A DNA stretch of 64,000 nt from Cenococcum geophilum 1.58 (GCA_001692895.1 KV748200.1:1128914-1192913), one strand, 5' to 3'; positions 26,160 to 38,614 are shown, counted from the stretch's first letter. Notes: generated by a model not told the origin, from the letters alone. Translations and numbers: made by a program.

Positions 26160-27420
26160 CTTATATAACATAGTTCTTAAGATAAGTCTCCTTAATTTAT
26201 AAATATACTTATACGGCAATAAAGGAAGAAAAGGCTTATATAAAGAAACGCTACTTTTATAAATACTGTCCTCCTTAAGACCTAAAAGGACAATATTCCT
26301 TAACTATTAAATTATAAGGCTATCTTAAAAAATATTATATTAAATAGAATTTAGTAGAGAACTAGGAGCGTATAACAGTAAAAGATTAGGGGGAGAGATC
26401 TCTTTTAGAACTATATTAAAAGCTTTTAGTAAGAGGAGATGTTTAAGGTCTTAAGGGTAAGGTTCTAAAGTATATAGTACATTATACTGTAAAGCAAGTA
26501 CTTCTAGATCTAATTATTATATAACGGCTTCCCTTCTTATATATAAAATGGCTAGAGTTTTATACTTTTATAAAAGCATTAAATTAAGAAGTATCCTTAA
26601 TTATCCCTATATACTATTTAATAATTATAGCCTAGATTCTTAAATACTTTACTAAGAGTCAAGATATTGTATAAAAAGTACTTTAATTTATAAAAATTAA
26701 TATTTACCTTACTATGGATATCTAGGCCTTTCTAAGTTATTCCCTTTTTCTTGGAATTTATACTAGCTTTATTAATATCTAGGATAAATACCGGAACCCC
26801 TTAATTGCCCTTTATACGGTATCTAGTTAAAATAGTATAGATTAATAGAAGGCGCTTTGTCCAGTTCTTATTAAGTATAGCATTAAAATAAAAATTAAAG
26901 CTCTTATTAGCGATAATACTGGACTAAATAATATTCTCTATCGTATAATTAGCTAATGGCTTAGCCTTAAGTATAAAATTAACTAGATTATAATATATTT
27001 AAAGAATTTGCTATTAGTAGCATGTTATTAATCTTAATATTTAAGCCTTTCTATTTAGTTTAAAAAGGATAAGGAATAAGAAAAGAAAAAGAAAAAGAAG
27101 AAGAAGTTATACAATAAGTACTACCGCTAGTTAAAAAAAAGAAAAAGAAGGATATAGAATTAGAGCTAGCATTAGACAAAAAGTGTAAAAAAGGTTAAAA
27201 TATTTAAAATATTATTGGGTTAATAGGAAAGTTTTATAACTATATCGTTTATATTTATAGCTTAGCTAACTATAAAACATAATTTATTAAACATACTAGT
27301 AAAATAGTTCCTCTTAATAACCGTATAAGATAGAATAGCTAGTTTCTTATGCTATATATAGCTCTAAAGGATAAGGTAAAGGCTAGGCTTTAACTCTAGT
27401 AAATAGTCCTAAACCTCTAG
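26160..27420 (+). pseudogene. hAT-family transposase relic, RIPed
   Basis: Broken plus-strand translation resembles fungal hAT transposases: a BED-like zinc-finger stretch (about 26,240-26,340), a region with 'SDNTGLNNILYRIISQWL' (about 26,910-26,970), a Lys/Glu-rich linker (27,080-27,190) and 'NNRIRQNSQFLMLYIALKDK' near 27,310-27,375, which corresponds to the conserved RTRW(N)S block. The C-terminal dimerisation part is missing after about 27,420, where the sequence changes to GC-richer DNA. Many TAA/TAG stops. Assignment rests on motif recognition. Confidence 0.6.
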
Positions 27421-28433
27421 ACCCGAGGGCCTAGGGGGGCTTTCTACAAGCAGTTGGCTTTGCCACCACCAATAGCACGGGGAGTTTTACCAGTTCTTTT
27501 GGATATCTTATAATAGATTATTAGCCTAAGTACCAGTCCGCCCCCCAGCGGTCCGTATAAGAGTTTCCTCCTAGAGTTGGTACGCCTTCGCACGGCTTAG
27601 GAGCCTTCCATAGCCTCTAGTTTTACGCTTCTCTTTATTGTTTTCGCCAGCGCGGGCATAAGCTGCCATTTGCAGGGGTCGCAACTCCCATCTTACGCGC
27701 CTACTGGCGTAGTCCTACGAGGGCGTCGTGGCTGCATCCTGCAATATAGTAAGCCTTAGGTGCACCTTCTACGGTTAAGGCCTAGCCAAAACCTCTCCCG
27801 CCTAAGTAACTCCTGTTTGCTCCTTAAGCGTACCTCACCGGCGCACTGCCCTAGCGAGCAGTCCCGTCTGTTGGTACACCGACACGCGCATCCGTTCTCT
27901 CGAGCCGCGTAGTAGTCTCTCCGGCTAGGACGTGATCCTACCTACCTACCAGGTGCACTAGGGGTCAGAGCCTAGCTAAGGGGTGAGATCCCTAGAGCCA
28001 GCAGTGGCTACTACGCACTACGCCCCGCAACTACTCTGGGTGGTCGTTTCGCGTTGCCTGTAGGAGTCTCCTCATGACAGGCCGACCGTGTCTTGCAGGA
28101 GGGGGCCATAGAGACGCCAGGTCCCGTGCCAGGCAACCTGCTCCCCCCTCTCCTACTAACCAAGCTTGTGTCCCCCCTGCCTATAAGCTGGCCTGTGTCT
28201 CTAACTGTCGAGTCCTCGTCCGACTGGCCTGTGTTTCCCCTACAGCCTCCCCTATATGTATATGCATGCATATGCGTATGCGTCAGGTCGCGTGCACCAC
28301 GCCTATTAAGACCCTCCTGTGAGTCGCCTGTGAGTCGACCAAGTCGAACGCCATGGGGCCGTCGAAGCTGGCCTGTGTTTCCGCTACCTAGAGCTTTGCC
28401 CGTGTTTCCACCTCGTTAAGCCGTCTGGTCGCC

Positions 28434-28500
28434 GTCGCATCGCTGTCGCATCGCAATCGCGTCGTTGTCGCATCGCAATCGCGTCACTGTCGCGTCGCTG
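28434..28500 (+). repeat. short tandem repeat of TCGCATCGCAATCGCGTC type
   Basis: About three imperfect units of roughly 20-25 bp built from GTCGCATCGC and AATCGCGTC. No coding role is apparent. Confidence 0.7.
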
Positions 28501-28585
28501 TTGACCAGGTCGCGCGCACCAAGCCTATTAAGACCCTCTTCTGAGTCACCTGGGTGTACCGGATACCAGATAGGCCCTCGTAGAG

Positions 28586-28696
28586 GGGCCTTAACGAGTT
28601 CTCTAGGTAGGGCCTTAACAAGTTCTTCGCGGTGGCCTTGGGCCTTAACAAGTTTCGTACAAGGTGCCTGCGACGCGTTAACCTTAACAAGTTCTT
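28586..28696 (+). repeat. four spaced copies of GGGCCTTAACAAGTTCT
   Basis: The motif GGGCCTTAAC(A/G)AGTTCT starts at about 28,586, 28,609, 28,640 and, as CCTTAACAAGTTCT, 28,682, with unequal spacers of 23-42 bp. Confidence 0.75.
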
Positions 28697-28811
28697 ATAA
28701 AAAAGGGGTTCCCTATGCCCTCGTCGCGTTCCCTTTGCGATCTCAGAGCTAGTGCAAGCCCAAGGGTGTCCTGTCGTACGACAGTGGTGAGTACTTCCTT
28801 TCTTGTCAGAA

Positions 28812-29010
28812 TTCCGACGATTAACTCGGGGTTCAGGCGTGCTTGTTCGCAAAAGACAACGGCTCAGCTCTAGACTTTTGATGAGGATAATTGCGCTTGC
28901 TGATATGGTGTATTTCGGCGATTGACTCGGACATCTAGGTGTACTCGTTTGAAAAGGACAATGGCTCAGCTCTCGACTTTTGAAGAGGATAATCTCGCTC
29001 ATTGATACTG
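28812..29010 (+). repeat. 102-bp tandem duplication containing CGGCTCAGCTC
   Basis: Two units of about 102 bp start at the CCGACGATTAACTCGG (28,814) and CGGCGATTGACTCGG (28,916) blocks. Each contains GACAA(C/T)GGCTCAGCTCT and GACTTTTGA-GAGGATAAT. The GGCTCAGC core is at 28,861 and 28,963. The same core recurs in the array at 42,300-43,700. Confidence 0.75.
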
Positions 29011-29092
29011 CCTAACACATTCTAGTGGGTCATTATTTTCCAGCTTTTCGCGCTTTGGTTCTCTCTATCTTCCTTCTTATCTCAGTAAGCGA

Positions 29093-29204
29093 CTCAGCCG
29101 GCAATTGAGACAGTAAATCTCGCTAGTACTTAACTAGTGTACTTTACAGACGAATTAGGGCTAGTTAGGATTAATCAACAAAGCTGTCTCAATTGCCGTC
29201 TGAG
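29093..29204. mobile_element. small inverted-repeat element (MITE-like) M1
   Basis: About 112 bp bounded by a 21-bp near-perfect inverted repeat, CTCAG(A/C)CGGCAATTGAGACAG. A related 74-bp element with CTCAGACGGC ends is at 42,067-42,140. No target duplication is obvious. Confidence 0.6.
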
Positions 29205-29388
29205 AGCCTTTGGTGCAAAAATATAAGAGGGTCGATTCAAGACTGAAATCTTCTTTTACCTTTTTTAATGCCCTACTTCCACCTTAAATAACGTACTTTT
29301 AAAAATCTAATCGATTATATAACTAAAGCTACTTTTTAAGAATATTTATATAAAAACCCTATAGAATAAAAGTAAGTTGTTAAAATTA

Positions 29389-29529
29389 TCCCTTATCACG
29401 TTAAAATTGGTCCTCATGTTATCGATAAGAGCCCGCCAATCAAATCAGCCGAATTTGATGGTCGTGCTCGGAAATATACGACGTTCGCGCACGGGCCATG
29501 AACTCTGAGGACCTTAACGTGATAAGGGA
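29389..29529. mobile_element. 141-bp MITE with TA target duplication
   Basis: Ends are TCCCTTATCACGTTAA and its exact complement, followed by a further inverted GGTCCTCA block. It is flanked by TA at 29,387-29,388 and 29,530-29,531. Size, TIR and TA duplication fit a Tc1/mariner-type MITE. It is not RIPed. Confidence 0.85.
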
Positions 29530-29661
29530 TAGGTAGAAAAACGTCGTTGATCAGGCTTGGGTCGACTCGTTGACTTAAAATCTCGCCTGGAGCCTCGCCT
29601 AGAGCCTCGCCAGAGCCTCACGGGCGCAATTTTGTCGCAAAATCTACCTAAATTTTACCTA

Positions 29662-30150
29662 CAGTGATGTGCACGACCAGCTTCCACCCCCCCCTTTGGC
29701 GAGGGCTCCAAAATTTTAAATTCGGTACGCGCATCCAATCTCGCTTGGTTGCCACCAACTGTACATAGCAATTGTAGCGAACGGCTGTGGCTACGAGCAA
29801 GGGCTGTTTTGGTTGCCATAGAGAATTATTTTGGTTGGCCGGGAGAATTGAACTTGCTTGACGACGCTCCCCCGACGTACGTTTCCTCAACGTACGCTCC
29901 CTCTTTTTCTTATGCCTCTGCTAAAACGCAAATACAACGCTGTCTCTGCAATTGCCGATAAAATTTGGCAATATTGTATGGGTGGGAACCTTACAATATT
30001 AACGAAGATCACCACATTATAGAAGCAAAGTTCTTGTAGCCAAGCATACGGCTTCGCTACAATTACTATGTACAGTTGGTGGCAACCAGGCGAGATTGGA
30101 TGCGCGTACCGAATTTAAAATTTTGGAGCCCTCGCCAAAGGGGGGGGTGG
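29662..30150 (-). mobile_element. MITE B, same family as A and C, right end truncated
   Basis: The left end reads TA then CAGTGATGTGCACGACCAGC, followed by the C-run and TTTGGCGAGGGCTCC typical of this family. The right end stops in the G-run (GGGGGGGTGG) without the expected last ~25 bp and TA. The mariner-like element starts immediately at 30,151. It is clearly less RIPed than MITE A. Its internal half (GGTTCCCACCCATA block) is in the opposite orientation to A and C. Confidence 0.8.
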
Positions 30151-30271
30151 CAGAGACCGGGAGGTTCGGTGTCCCCCCCCCCGTGCGCGCAGCAGCGATG
30201 GCATCTAATTTCGCTTAAGACTCGCCTAAATTAGTATGTAGAGCTAGCAGAATTGGATGCAGTGGCCGCTA

Positions 30272-30797
30272 CAGGGTTGTGTACGGCCAGCTTCACCCCC
30301 CCCTTTAGCGAGCGCTGTGAGATTTCAAATTCGGTACTCGCATCCAATCTCGCTCAATTGCCACCAGCTGTACATAGTAATTGTAGCGAAGCCGTATGCT
30401 TGGCTGCAACAACTTTACTTCTAGCGATCGGCCTTCTTCCGCAGTGNCGTGATCTTTATCAATATCGTAAGGTTCCCACCCATACAATATTGCTAAATTT
30501 CAGCAGCAGTTGCAGAGACTGCGTTGAATTTGCGTTTTGGCGGAGGCGTAGGCAAAAAAGGGAGAAAGAGGAAGCGTACGTCAGGCAAGTTCTAAATTGT
30601 TTTGATTTAATTCTCCTAGCCAACAAGAATAATTCTCCAGGGCAACCAAAAAGGTCCTTGCGTGCAGCCACAGCCGTTCGCTACAATTACTATGTACAGC
30701 TGGTGGCAATTGAGCGAGATTGGATGCGAGTACCGAATTTGAAATCTCACAGCGCTCGCTAAAAGGGGGGGGGTGAAGCTGGCCGTACACAACCCTG
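30272..30797 (+). mobile_element. MITE C, perfect ends, TA target duplication
   Basis: 526-bp element with termini CAGGGTTGTGTACGGCCAGC and its exact complement, flanked by TA at 30,270-30,271 and 30,798-30,799. It lies inside the left TIR of the mariner-like transposon. The right TIR (about 40,370-40,385) has the uninterrupted site GGCCGC-TA-GGAGGAGG in complement, proving insertion into TA. It contains one N. ORFs inside it are inverted-repeat artefacts. Confidence 0.92.
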
Positions 30798-30909
30798 TAG
30801 GAGGAGGGCCTCCTTGCACTTTGAAGCTATTCGCAACTTCTCTTTCTTACCAATATCGTGATATTTGCTCTAGACTGTGGTGTAGCTTTCGTCGTCGCCT
30901 CTGTTAAAT

Positions 30910-32010
30910 ATGGCGCCCAATATACGCAAATGGCAATACGTCTTTTTGGAAATCCTTATTAACGCTAGCGCCACTAATTAATAGTGTAGCGTTTAGGCCA
31001 AGTGCTCTTATAGAGCTGTTTAACGAATTTGGCGGAAACTAGAGAGGTATAGAAGGACGAGGCTTGGTTGTATATACTTCGGCCTAAAGAGGACGTTAAG
31101 CTCTTAGATAATTATTATATTACTCTACTAACTTAAAGAAGTACTAAATTTATATCTAGATAAGATGGCTTAGTATATATATAATAGTTTTAGAATTATA
31201 GTAAGCCTATAGATAATTGCTATAGAGCTAAGAGTTATTAGCTAGAGTAGGAAGCTAGTAAGCTACATTCTAAATATATAGATAAGGAAATAACTTACTT
31301 ATATATAAGGCTTATTACGTTGCTTTAGAGCGTAGTTAGAAGGACCGTAATTAATACTAGGCTAATATCTTATAGTTTACTATTAAGTAACTTATCTTTA
31401 TAGACGAATCTAGCGTTAACTTAAAGACGGGTATATAAAAGTTAGCTTAGGCGCTAGTAGGCACGACGCCAATCCTATATACTCTATATAATCGCAGCAA
31501 GCAGTAGGTTAATATTCTACCTACGTATACTATTAACGGTATACTAGTATTATTAGTATATAGCGGCTTAACAAACGCGGAAGGATATAACTACTAGATT
31601 AAACACTACTTTCTACTTTATTATAATCCTTATCTAGCTTTAAGGTTAGTAGTTATTATAGATAATATAAGCTTCTACTACTTAGGATAGATTAGGTCTC
31701 TTTTTACTAAGTGTAATATAGTGCTTATCTATCTACCTATATATTCACCTAATTTAAATCTAATTAAGGAGTTTTTTGGTAAGCTAAAGAAGTATATTTA
31801 ACAATATTTTGGGTTATAGAGGAGTAAGCTAGAGCTCTAGGGTAATAAGTTTAAAGACTTCCTATAGTGGTATATAGATACTATAGGTAGAAGGAGTAAT
31901 AACGTTAAAGCTTACTTTAGCTATAGCAGGTATATATAAGGAAGGATTAATAGAAGAGTTAGTAAGTTGTTAAATCTAAATTAAGCCTTATAATCCTTAG
32001 CGTGGTATTT
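30910..32010 (+). pseudogene. Tc1/mariner (DDE_3-type) transposase relic
   Basis: Starts at an ATG with MAPNIRKWQ, a plausible mariner-type N-terminus. Catalytic blocks are recognisable in broken translation: LIFIDESSVNLKT (first Asp, about 31,390-31,430), VVIIDNISFYYLG (second Asp, about 31,655-31,700) and LPIYSPNLNLIKEFFGKLKK (about 31,735-31,795). In the last block Lys stands where the family's third acidic residue (NPIE) is expected. Many TAG/TAA stops. It is the transposase of the enclosing element and is inactive. Confidence 0.8.
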
Positions 32011-32066
32011 TTTTTTTTAGTAGAAGTTAGACGTTACCTTAGTTGGTTTAGTATATTATAGAACTC

Positions 32067-35000
32067 GAACATCTTTTATAAGCCGCTACAGCAGCAAAAC
32101 ACGCCTACCACCTACCCAATAAAGAAATAACTATCTCCAATCAAATCTACGGCATATTATGCCCTAGAACCAATATATACAGCACAGCCGGAAAGCCTGC
32201 GCGACCCTAGGGGGTCGCAGCAGACTCAAAGGGGAGGCGCCGCATAGGAAAACGCGACACAACAATAAACATAATAAAGGGCGATACAACCACAACAACC
32301 AAAGGACACTAACTAGAAATGGCAGAAACTTATAGACATCCTAAAAGACATTAAGGAAAATCTAGGGAAGGGAGAAGATAAACACCCACGCGCAGGGGTA
32401 GCGCGTGCGGCTTAAAAAGCAGGCCAAATCGCCTAGGAACTCTAGATAAAGCATAATAGGAACTAGAATATAGTAGAGGATAGGCTTAGGCGCATTAAAG
32501 ACGCTATAAAAGAGTAGAAACTACTAATAACGCAAGCAGCAAAACTATTATAGGCTAATATCGTAGTAGGCGCCTAACCGGCGACCCTCCTTCGCCTACC
32601 TAGTGTAGCACCAGTAAGAGCTATAGTTAGGGTTTATACACCAATAGCAGCAGGAACGGACCCGGAATAGATCCTTATATTAATTAAAGTACATATACCA
32701 AAGGCAGTAGCAGTAAGGGTTCTACGCAGTAGCGACGTAGAGGTTATACTTCCTAATTAGGAGGCAAAGGACCAGACCCTTACCTAGGGAGACACCCCTA
32801 AGTGTAAGATTCTCCGCCAGGATTTCCCAGTTAAAATAATTGGGGTACCTCTTACTACATAAGTAGAAAGTGGGAAAGGCGCTATAAATATATAGATTAT
32901 TTAAAGGATTACGGAGGCTACTAAAAAACTAGTCCTAGGGATTACTATAACCAGAATCGCATAGCTATATAAAAAAGAGCGTATAATATATATAGGGGAG
33001 ATACCGGGGCCTTAAAGGATTAAAACACGTAGTACCCTAATAATTAACCTACTAACCTAAGAAATGTAGGCTATAGTAGCCTATAAAGGAGTAGTTATAG
33101 ATAGCCTCTAGTATAAAGCCCAACTATACCACTACGTGGTAGAAGTTTAACGATACTTTAGATACTAATAGTAGGGGTACACCTAAAGTGGATACGGGAA
33201 GGACGTAAGGTGCGGGATATGCGCTAATATATACAACACTAAGGACTACCATAAGGACAAGGAAGACAGATATATAAACTATGGAAAAGGACATAGAGTA
33301 TAGTAGAAGACGGCGTATAAAACCTACTAGGTGTACCTAGAAGCTACTATAATAAGACGTATTAAACTATACTGGAATACAGCTACGGTATGGGGAAACG
33401 CTTATAAGGAGAAGGAGATAAGCAGGGCAAATAACATAAATAACGGAACCTAGTTAATCGCATAGCAAAAGAGATCTAGGTTACCTACCCTAATAGGAGT
33501 ACCCTTTACCCAACTAGCAGCAAAACGGGCCATAGGACGCCTATAAAGCAGTACTAACGCTGCCAAAGACCCGTCCTAGCAGAGAATCCTAATTATAACG
33601 ATCCTAAATAGGACGCCCCAGATATAAAGGGAAGGCGCTAGTAAGTTACTAGACCAATTACCACTATAAAATTAATAATAATAGTTTAATATAACTACGG
33701 ACACTTAAACTATAAAGCTACGCGCCCTTTATTTAATAGTCTAGACCTAGAGGAATACCAGATAATTATAATATAGGAACTAGCATTTAATAAGCAAACC
33801 CAAAAAACGTACTAACTAAAAGGATACTACCTCCTATATAAACCAGACCCAGCTACCCGCATATGCTTCCTAATTAGCAAACATATTAATATATAGGCGT
33901 AGAGCTACCGCTCTATTAGCCCTAATATAGCTAAACTATAAATAGCTACAGAGAGGGGCTAAATTAGTATAATTAATGTCTACAACCTAAGTAATAATAG
34001 ACCCCAGATAACTATGTAGGGCCTACTCTAATAAACCATTAACTTAGCAGAAGGCGAGATAATAGTCCTAGGGGACTTTAACACATACTATACGGCATAG
34101 GGAGGACTATAGGCTATAGTGGAAGCATAAGTGACTTACTTACTTAACGAACTAGCAATACAAGATATTATCTTAACTACCTTAACTGGTAAACCTATAT
34201 AGAAAAGAGGAACCTAAAAGAGCACAATCGATCTTATATTTATACAAGAAGCGCTCGCAGATTAACTAGAATTCTACAGACCAGAAGATATATAGGCACT
34301 AACCGCAGACTATATACCCATACGGATAGCTCTTAACATCGCTATCCTAGCGCCATAAACTCACCAGAGATACACCATCAAAAAACTTAATTAGGAAAAA
34401 TACTCCTAGAAAATTAATAATAGACTAGCAGTAACCCCTAAAGCAATGCTAGAGGACATCTAAAGGACTATAAGTAACTATCTAAAGAAATACTACCTAA
34501 AGGCTAGGCCTAATAAATATACTCAGCGTAAGTGGTTACTAGAGGCAGCATAGCTACTTATAGGCTTAAGGAGGGCAAGACAACAGTATAGCGCAATAGG
34601 CGAGGCCTACCACTAACAGAGCTACAAGGCCCTAAAGAATAGGCTTAAGAAGACAATGTGGAAGGAAAGTAAAAATAGCTGGCATTAATTCCTAGAGGAA
34701 ATTACCTTAGATATTGCCAAACTATATAACTAAGGCCTTTAGCGCATATTAAAGTAAAGTAGGAGAGTAGTTAGTAAAACGCTAAAAGACCCCTACCTAC
34801 CTATACTCTATAGGATAGAATAGGATTAATATATAAACGATAATAGGGAAAAAACGAAAATACTAGTAGAGAGGTTCTTCCCTAGCGTAGTTTAAGCGGA
34901 CCTATAAAACACTAGTAGTTAAGAAGACCCTATACCTCTAGAGATAAGCTAGATAGTTATAATAAAGGAGATAAAGGACGCTATATAGAAGCTCCCTAAT

Positions 35001-37300
35001 AGGAAAGTAATAGGACTAGATAGGATCCCAAATAAGGCAATTAAAGCTGCATTAAAAGCTTTAATAATACCACTAGCTAATATTGCAACTATCTACCTAT
35101 ACAAAGGCAAGCTACTAGAATGCTATAAAGCAATAACTATAGTTGTCCTATAAAAGGCAAATAAAAAGGACTACTCTCTACTAGGAAGCTACTAACTAAC
35201 CGCCTTTAAAAACACGCTAGGAAAGCTCCTAGAAAAAATAGTCGTAAAGCGTATATAAAAAGCCGCAGAAGTATATAAGCTACTACTATAGACATAAATA
35301 GGCGCAAGGAAGAAGCAATTAACCCTATTAGCTATCTCCCTAATTACTTCTAGCGTCTAGGCAGCGTGGTAAGCTAAGCCAGGCTGTGTAGTATCTATAC
35401 TAAGCCTAGATATAAGCGGAGCCTTTAACCACGTATTATATAAAAGGCTCCTATAGATCCTAAGAAAGAAGGGCCTCCTAGAATAAATAATTAAGTTTAC
35501 CCAATCCTTCTTAATAGGGCGTAATACTAAAATAGTATTTAAGGGATATAAAAGTAAAACAATACTAATACGCACAGGAATTCTATAGGGATCACCCCTA
35601 TCGCTAATCCTGTTCCTATTCTTTATATCTAAGCTACTAAAGACATTTAATAACAACTAGGAAATAGTAGCCCTAGGCTTTATAAATAATATAAACCTTA
35701 TTATATAGGGAAACATAGTAGTAGAAAACTATACTAGGCTAAATCAGGCATATAATAGGTATATCGCATAGGCAAAACAACATAGTGCTAAATTTGCACT
35801 AGATAAATACTAGCTTATCTATTTTATAAGGAAAAGGAGGGTAAATAACGACCTAGCGTTAATGGTAAGTATTTAGGGATGCGAAGTAAAGCCGGAAGCT
35901 ATACTTAAGGTCCTAGGGGTTTAAGTAGACACTAAACTAAACTAGAATGCATACATTATAAAGGCGACTACTAGGGGTACAGCAGCATTTATAGTAGTAT
36001 CACGAATTACAGCCTTAACCTGGGGACCATTATTTAGACATACACAACTACTATACACGGTAGTAGTAAGACCAATAATGCTATATGGAGCCCAGATCTG
36101 GGGCCTTAAACTAAACGGCAAGCTAATAGCAAAAAGCTCCCTAGCGCCACTAGAAAAACTATAGAACTAATGCCTATGTAGAATTACAGGAGCCTATAAG
36201 CGGATACTACGTGCCGCAATAGAATGCAAAGTAGTAGTGCTACTACTTAATATCTATATAGACACAACTGCTATGTAAAGAGCAGCCACAGTATAAGAAC
36301 ACTTAGTAGAGAAAGATATATACTAAGTATTAGAACGTATACGCGAAGCAAGGCCTTACTAAAGAGGAGTAAGGTCCTACTAGAGGTATAACGCGCCCAA
36401 GTATATAAGCTAGGAGGCCCTACGCCTATAAGCAGTAGAAAGAGAATAAGAAATATAGGAGCTACTATAACACTAAGCAGAGACCCAGCGCCACGCCAGT
36501 AGAGCACCGCTACGGTAATAGAGGATAGGAGGCCACCAATATAGGTGGAGATCGACTATATATATCGCAAGATAGGTAGATATAGAGTAGAAGCAACGCT
36601 AGAAGAAGGCGGCGAAGACACAGAGAGCAGCCACGTGGAATACCCTATAGACGATACTAACTCTCCCCCTATATAAAGGACAGACGAAGGCAGAATATAT
36701 GGCTGGCTTTCTACTATAGATAGAGGTAATAGGGCTAAACGCATAGCTAGTAAGCATCTATATCCTATAAACTACACTACACTATACATACGGATGGCCC
36801 ACATAATTAGTACGCTATATGCTACTCTTTTATAACTACCATACAGCTAAAGACCAGCTATTCGCTAGGGCGGGTATAAATAATATTACCTAAATGCTCT
36901 TTACTAGTAGAGGCCTATATATAACGGCAAAATGGCTAATAAGCTAAGGAGTTCTTTAGCAATTCTAGATAGCATATAAGATCCAATAGGAGGACACCGG
37001 AGGATACACCCCCTTCTAGCCCCTTAGGGACTAGACACCCCCGCCTAGTTAAAGGCGATATATAGGCGAACTACCTAACCCTCCTACTATCCCCTAGATC
37101 TTCTAAGATACCCTAAAAGCATAGTACAAAAGGTAAACAAACTATAAAGATATATAGGCTAGGCGAAGGTAAAGCGCGTAAGACTAGCTAAAAGGATATA
37201 CCTAGGTTTTCCCCTAATTAGGGATTTTTCCTATATAGAAGGTAGAAGCCTGTATAGACCTAGAATAGGGACCGAATTAGGTAATAAATAGAATTAATAA
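32067..37300 (+). mobile_element. complete Tad1-like LINE (non-LTR retrotransposon), RIPed
   Basis: 5,234 bp flanked by a perfect 15-bp target duplication TATATTATAGAACTC (32,052-32,066 and 37,301-37,315). ORF1 has a CCHC-type stretch near 33,170-33,250. ORF2 has an AP-endonuclease domain (about 33,740-34,260, with VLGDFNTYYTA), reverse transcriptase (about 34,960-35,900) in which the catalytic box reads FINN for F(V)DD, the C-terminal GAQIWGL block (about 36,085) and an RNase H-like end. The 3' tail is TAATAAAT-AGAATTAATAA. Domain order fits the Tad1/I group. Scattered stops show RIP; it is dead. Confidence 0.9.
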
Positions 37301-37315
37301 TATATTATAGAACTC

Positions 37316-38598
37316 TTATATAAATTACTAGTAAAATCTATATTTTACCCTAAAATCTTAGGCAGAGCTATACTGGTATAAAAAATCTACTACTTATCCT
37401 CCTTTAAATCCTTAATACTACCGGAAATTTAAGTAACTCGCGAAGTCCTTTAGTTCTTAATATCTTAATATACCTATTTAGCAATCGCCTCTAGTACTCC
37501 CTTATTAATTATTATATTAACTAGCGTCTTACCTTCTTTATTTGGCTTCTACTCCCTAATAATCCTTAAGTCCTACCGCTTTTTATAAGTAACTTAGTAG
37601 GCAGTTTTAAGACTACTCTCCTACTCTAGGTCTTCTTGTACTAAGAGCTTCTACTAGTTAAAATACTCTTATAAATTAGCTACGCGATTTAGGCCTTGCG
37701 GATAAGGTAGAGGAGCTATAGGTAATAATCTTATAGTTAGGTCTTGCCCTAACGGGGGTATAGCTAAACGCCTATATTGCTTGCTAGTTAGATTAATATA
37801 GAATTAATTAATAACGCTAGGAGTATTTAATATAGGCAATTTAGTAAAGGCAAGTTAAGACTTCTTACTACCTCTCTTTTTCTAACCTTAAAGCTTTTTA
37901 AATAGCTTACTATAAGGTGTGCGAATAATAGCTAAACTATCCTTAATAGCCCGCGCCTACTCCTTAAGGTCCTCCTACGTTAGCTTATAATTAACTTAGT
38001 AATAAATTTAATACTAAAAAAAGCCTAGGTATTTCTTTTTATACTTTTACTCCTTATATAGCTCTAGCTTAAGCTTAGTAGTCTTTAGGCGGAAGTTTAG
38101 AGGATAAGTAATATTACTAACCTTATGCTGTTCGGATTGCGGTATACTTAAAGGCGTATCCTATAAGGAGATAGTGGCTGCTAGCTATAATAACTGCGCG
38201 GCTATTATAGAACGATTAGTAGAGCGAGCGGTAGATCTAGCTTAATTGTTTACCTTAATATATATAAAGCTAACTTTAACTAAAAGCTACTTAGTAGAGC
38301 CGTTAATATTCTGGTGCTTCTTTGCTAAGCTTATAAGTTTACTATTAATTAAGCTTTAGCTAGCTTCCTAACTAGGATTAATCTTAAATATTACTTAAGT
38401 CTTATTCTTCTCTATATATAAAACCGACGTATTATACGACTTTTATATAACGCGGCGGCTAGAAAGCTGCTGCTTAATAGCCTTATTAATTATAGGTAGT
38501 ATATTACCACTATATACGAGCGAGAGGCTTAGGTAAGAGTTAGTAAAAGTATATATAACTATATTCTAAGTCCAGACGCCCTTTTTAAGCCTAGCTGA
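37316..38598 (-). other. inner part of the mariner-like element, possible second gene (right half)
   Basis: After removing the LINE and the 1-kb element, 37,316-38,598 joins to 39,645-40,290 as one segment of the mariner-like transposon. Minus-strand broken translation gives long Lys/Glu- and Ser/Thr-rich stretches (for example about 38,440-37,900) with few strong motifs. It could be the C-terminal part of a second protein or a second, pogo-like transposase; no catalytic motif was recognised. Confidence 0.35.
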
Positions 38599-38614
38599 TA
38601 ATAAGAGACAATAG

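Larger units (their letters stand above)
27421..28811. other. GC-richer non-coding region with minisatellites
   Basis: Composition shifts here from RIPed AT-rich to near-balanced. Overlapping open frames exist on both strands at 28,010-28,750 but are low-complexity and show no recognisable domain, so they are not called as genes. Two minisatellites are listed separately. A pyrimidine-rich CCTGTGTCTCC/CCTGTGTTTCC motif recurs between 28,150 and 28,410. Confidence 0.4.

Noticed and set aside
28011..29002. Several overlapping frames on both strands (82-172 codons)
   Set aside because: Low-complexity, overlapping, in a region of minisatellites; no recognisable domain and no consistent start or intron pattern.
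29648..30819. Frames with the same peptide (NYYVQLVAIERDWMRVPNLK) on both strands
   Set aside because: They are translations of the two arms of MITE inverted repeats, not genes.
35357..36744. Minus-strand frames within the LINE
   Set aside because: Antisense shadows of LINE ORF2.
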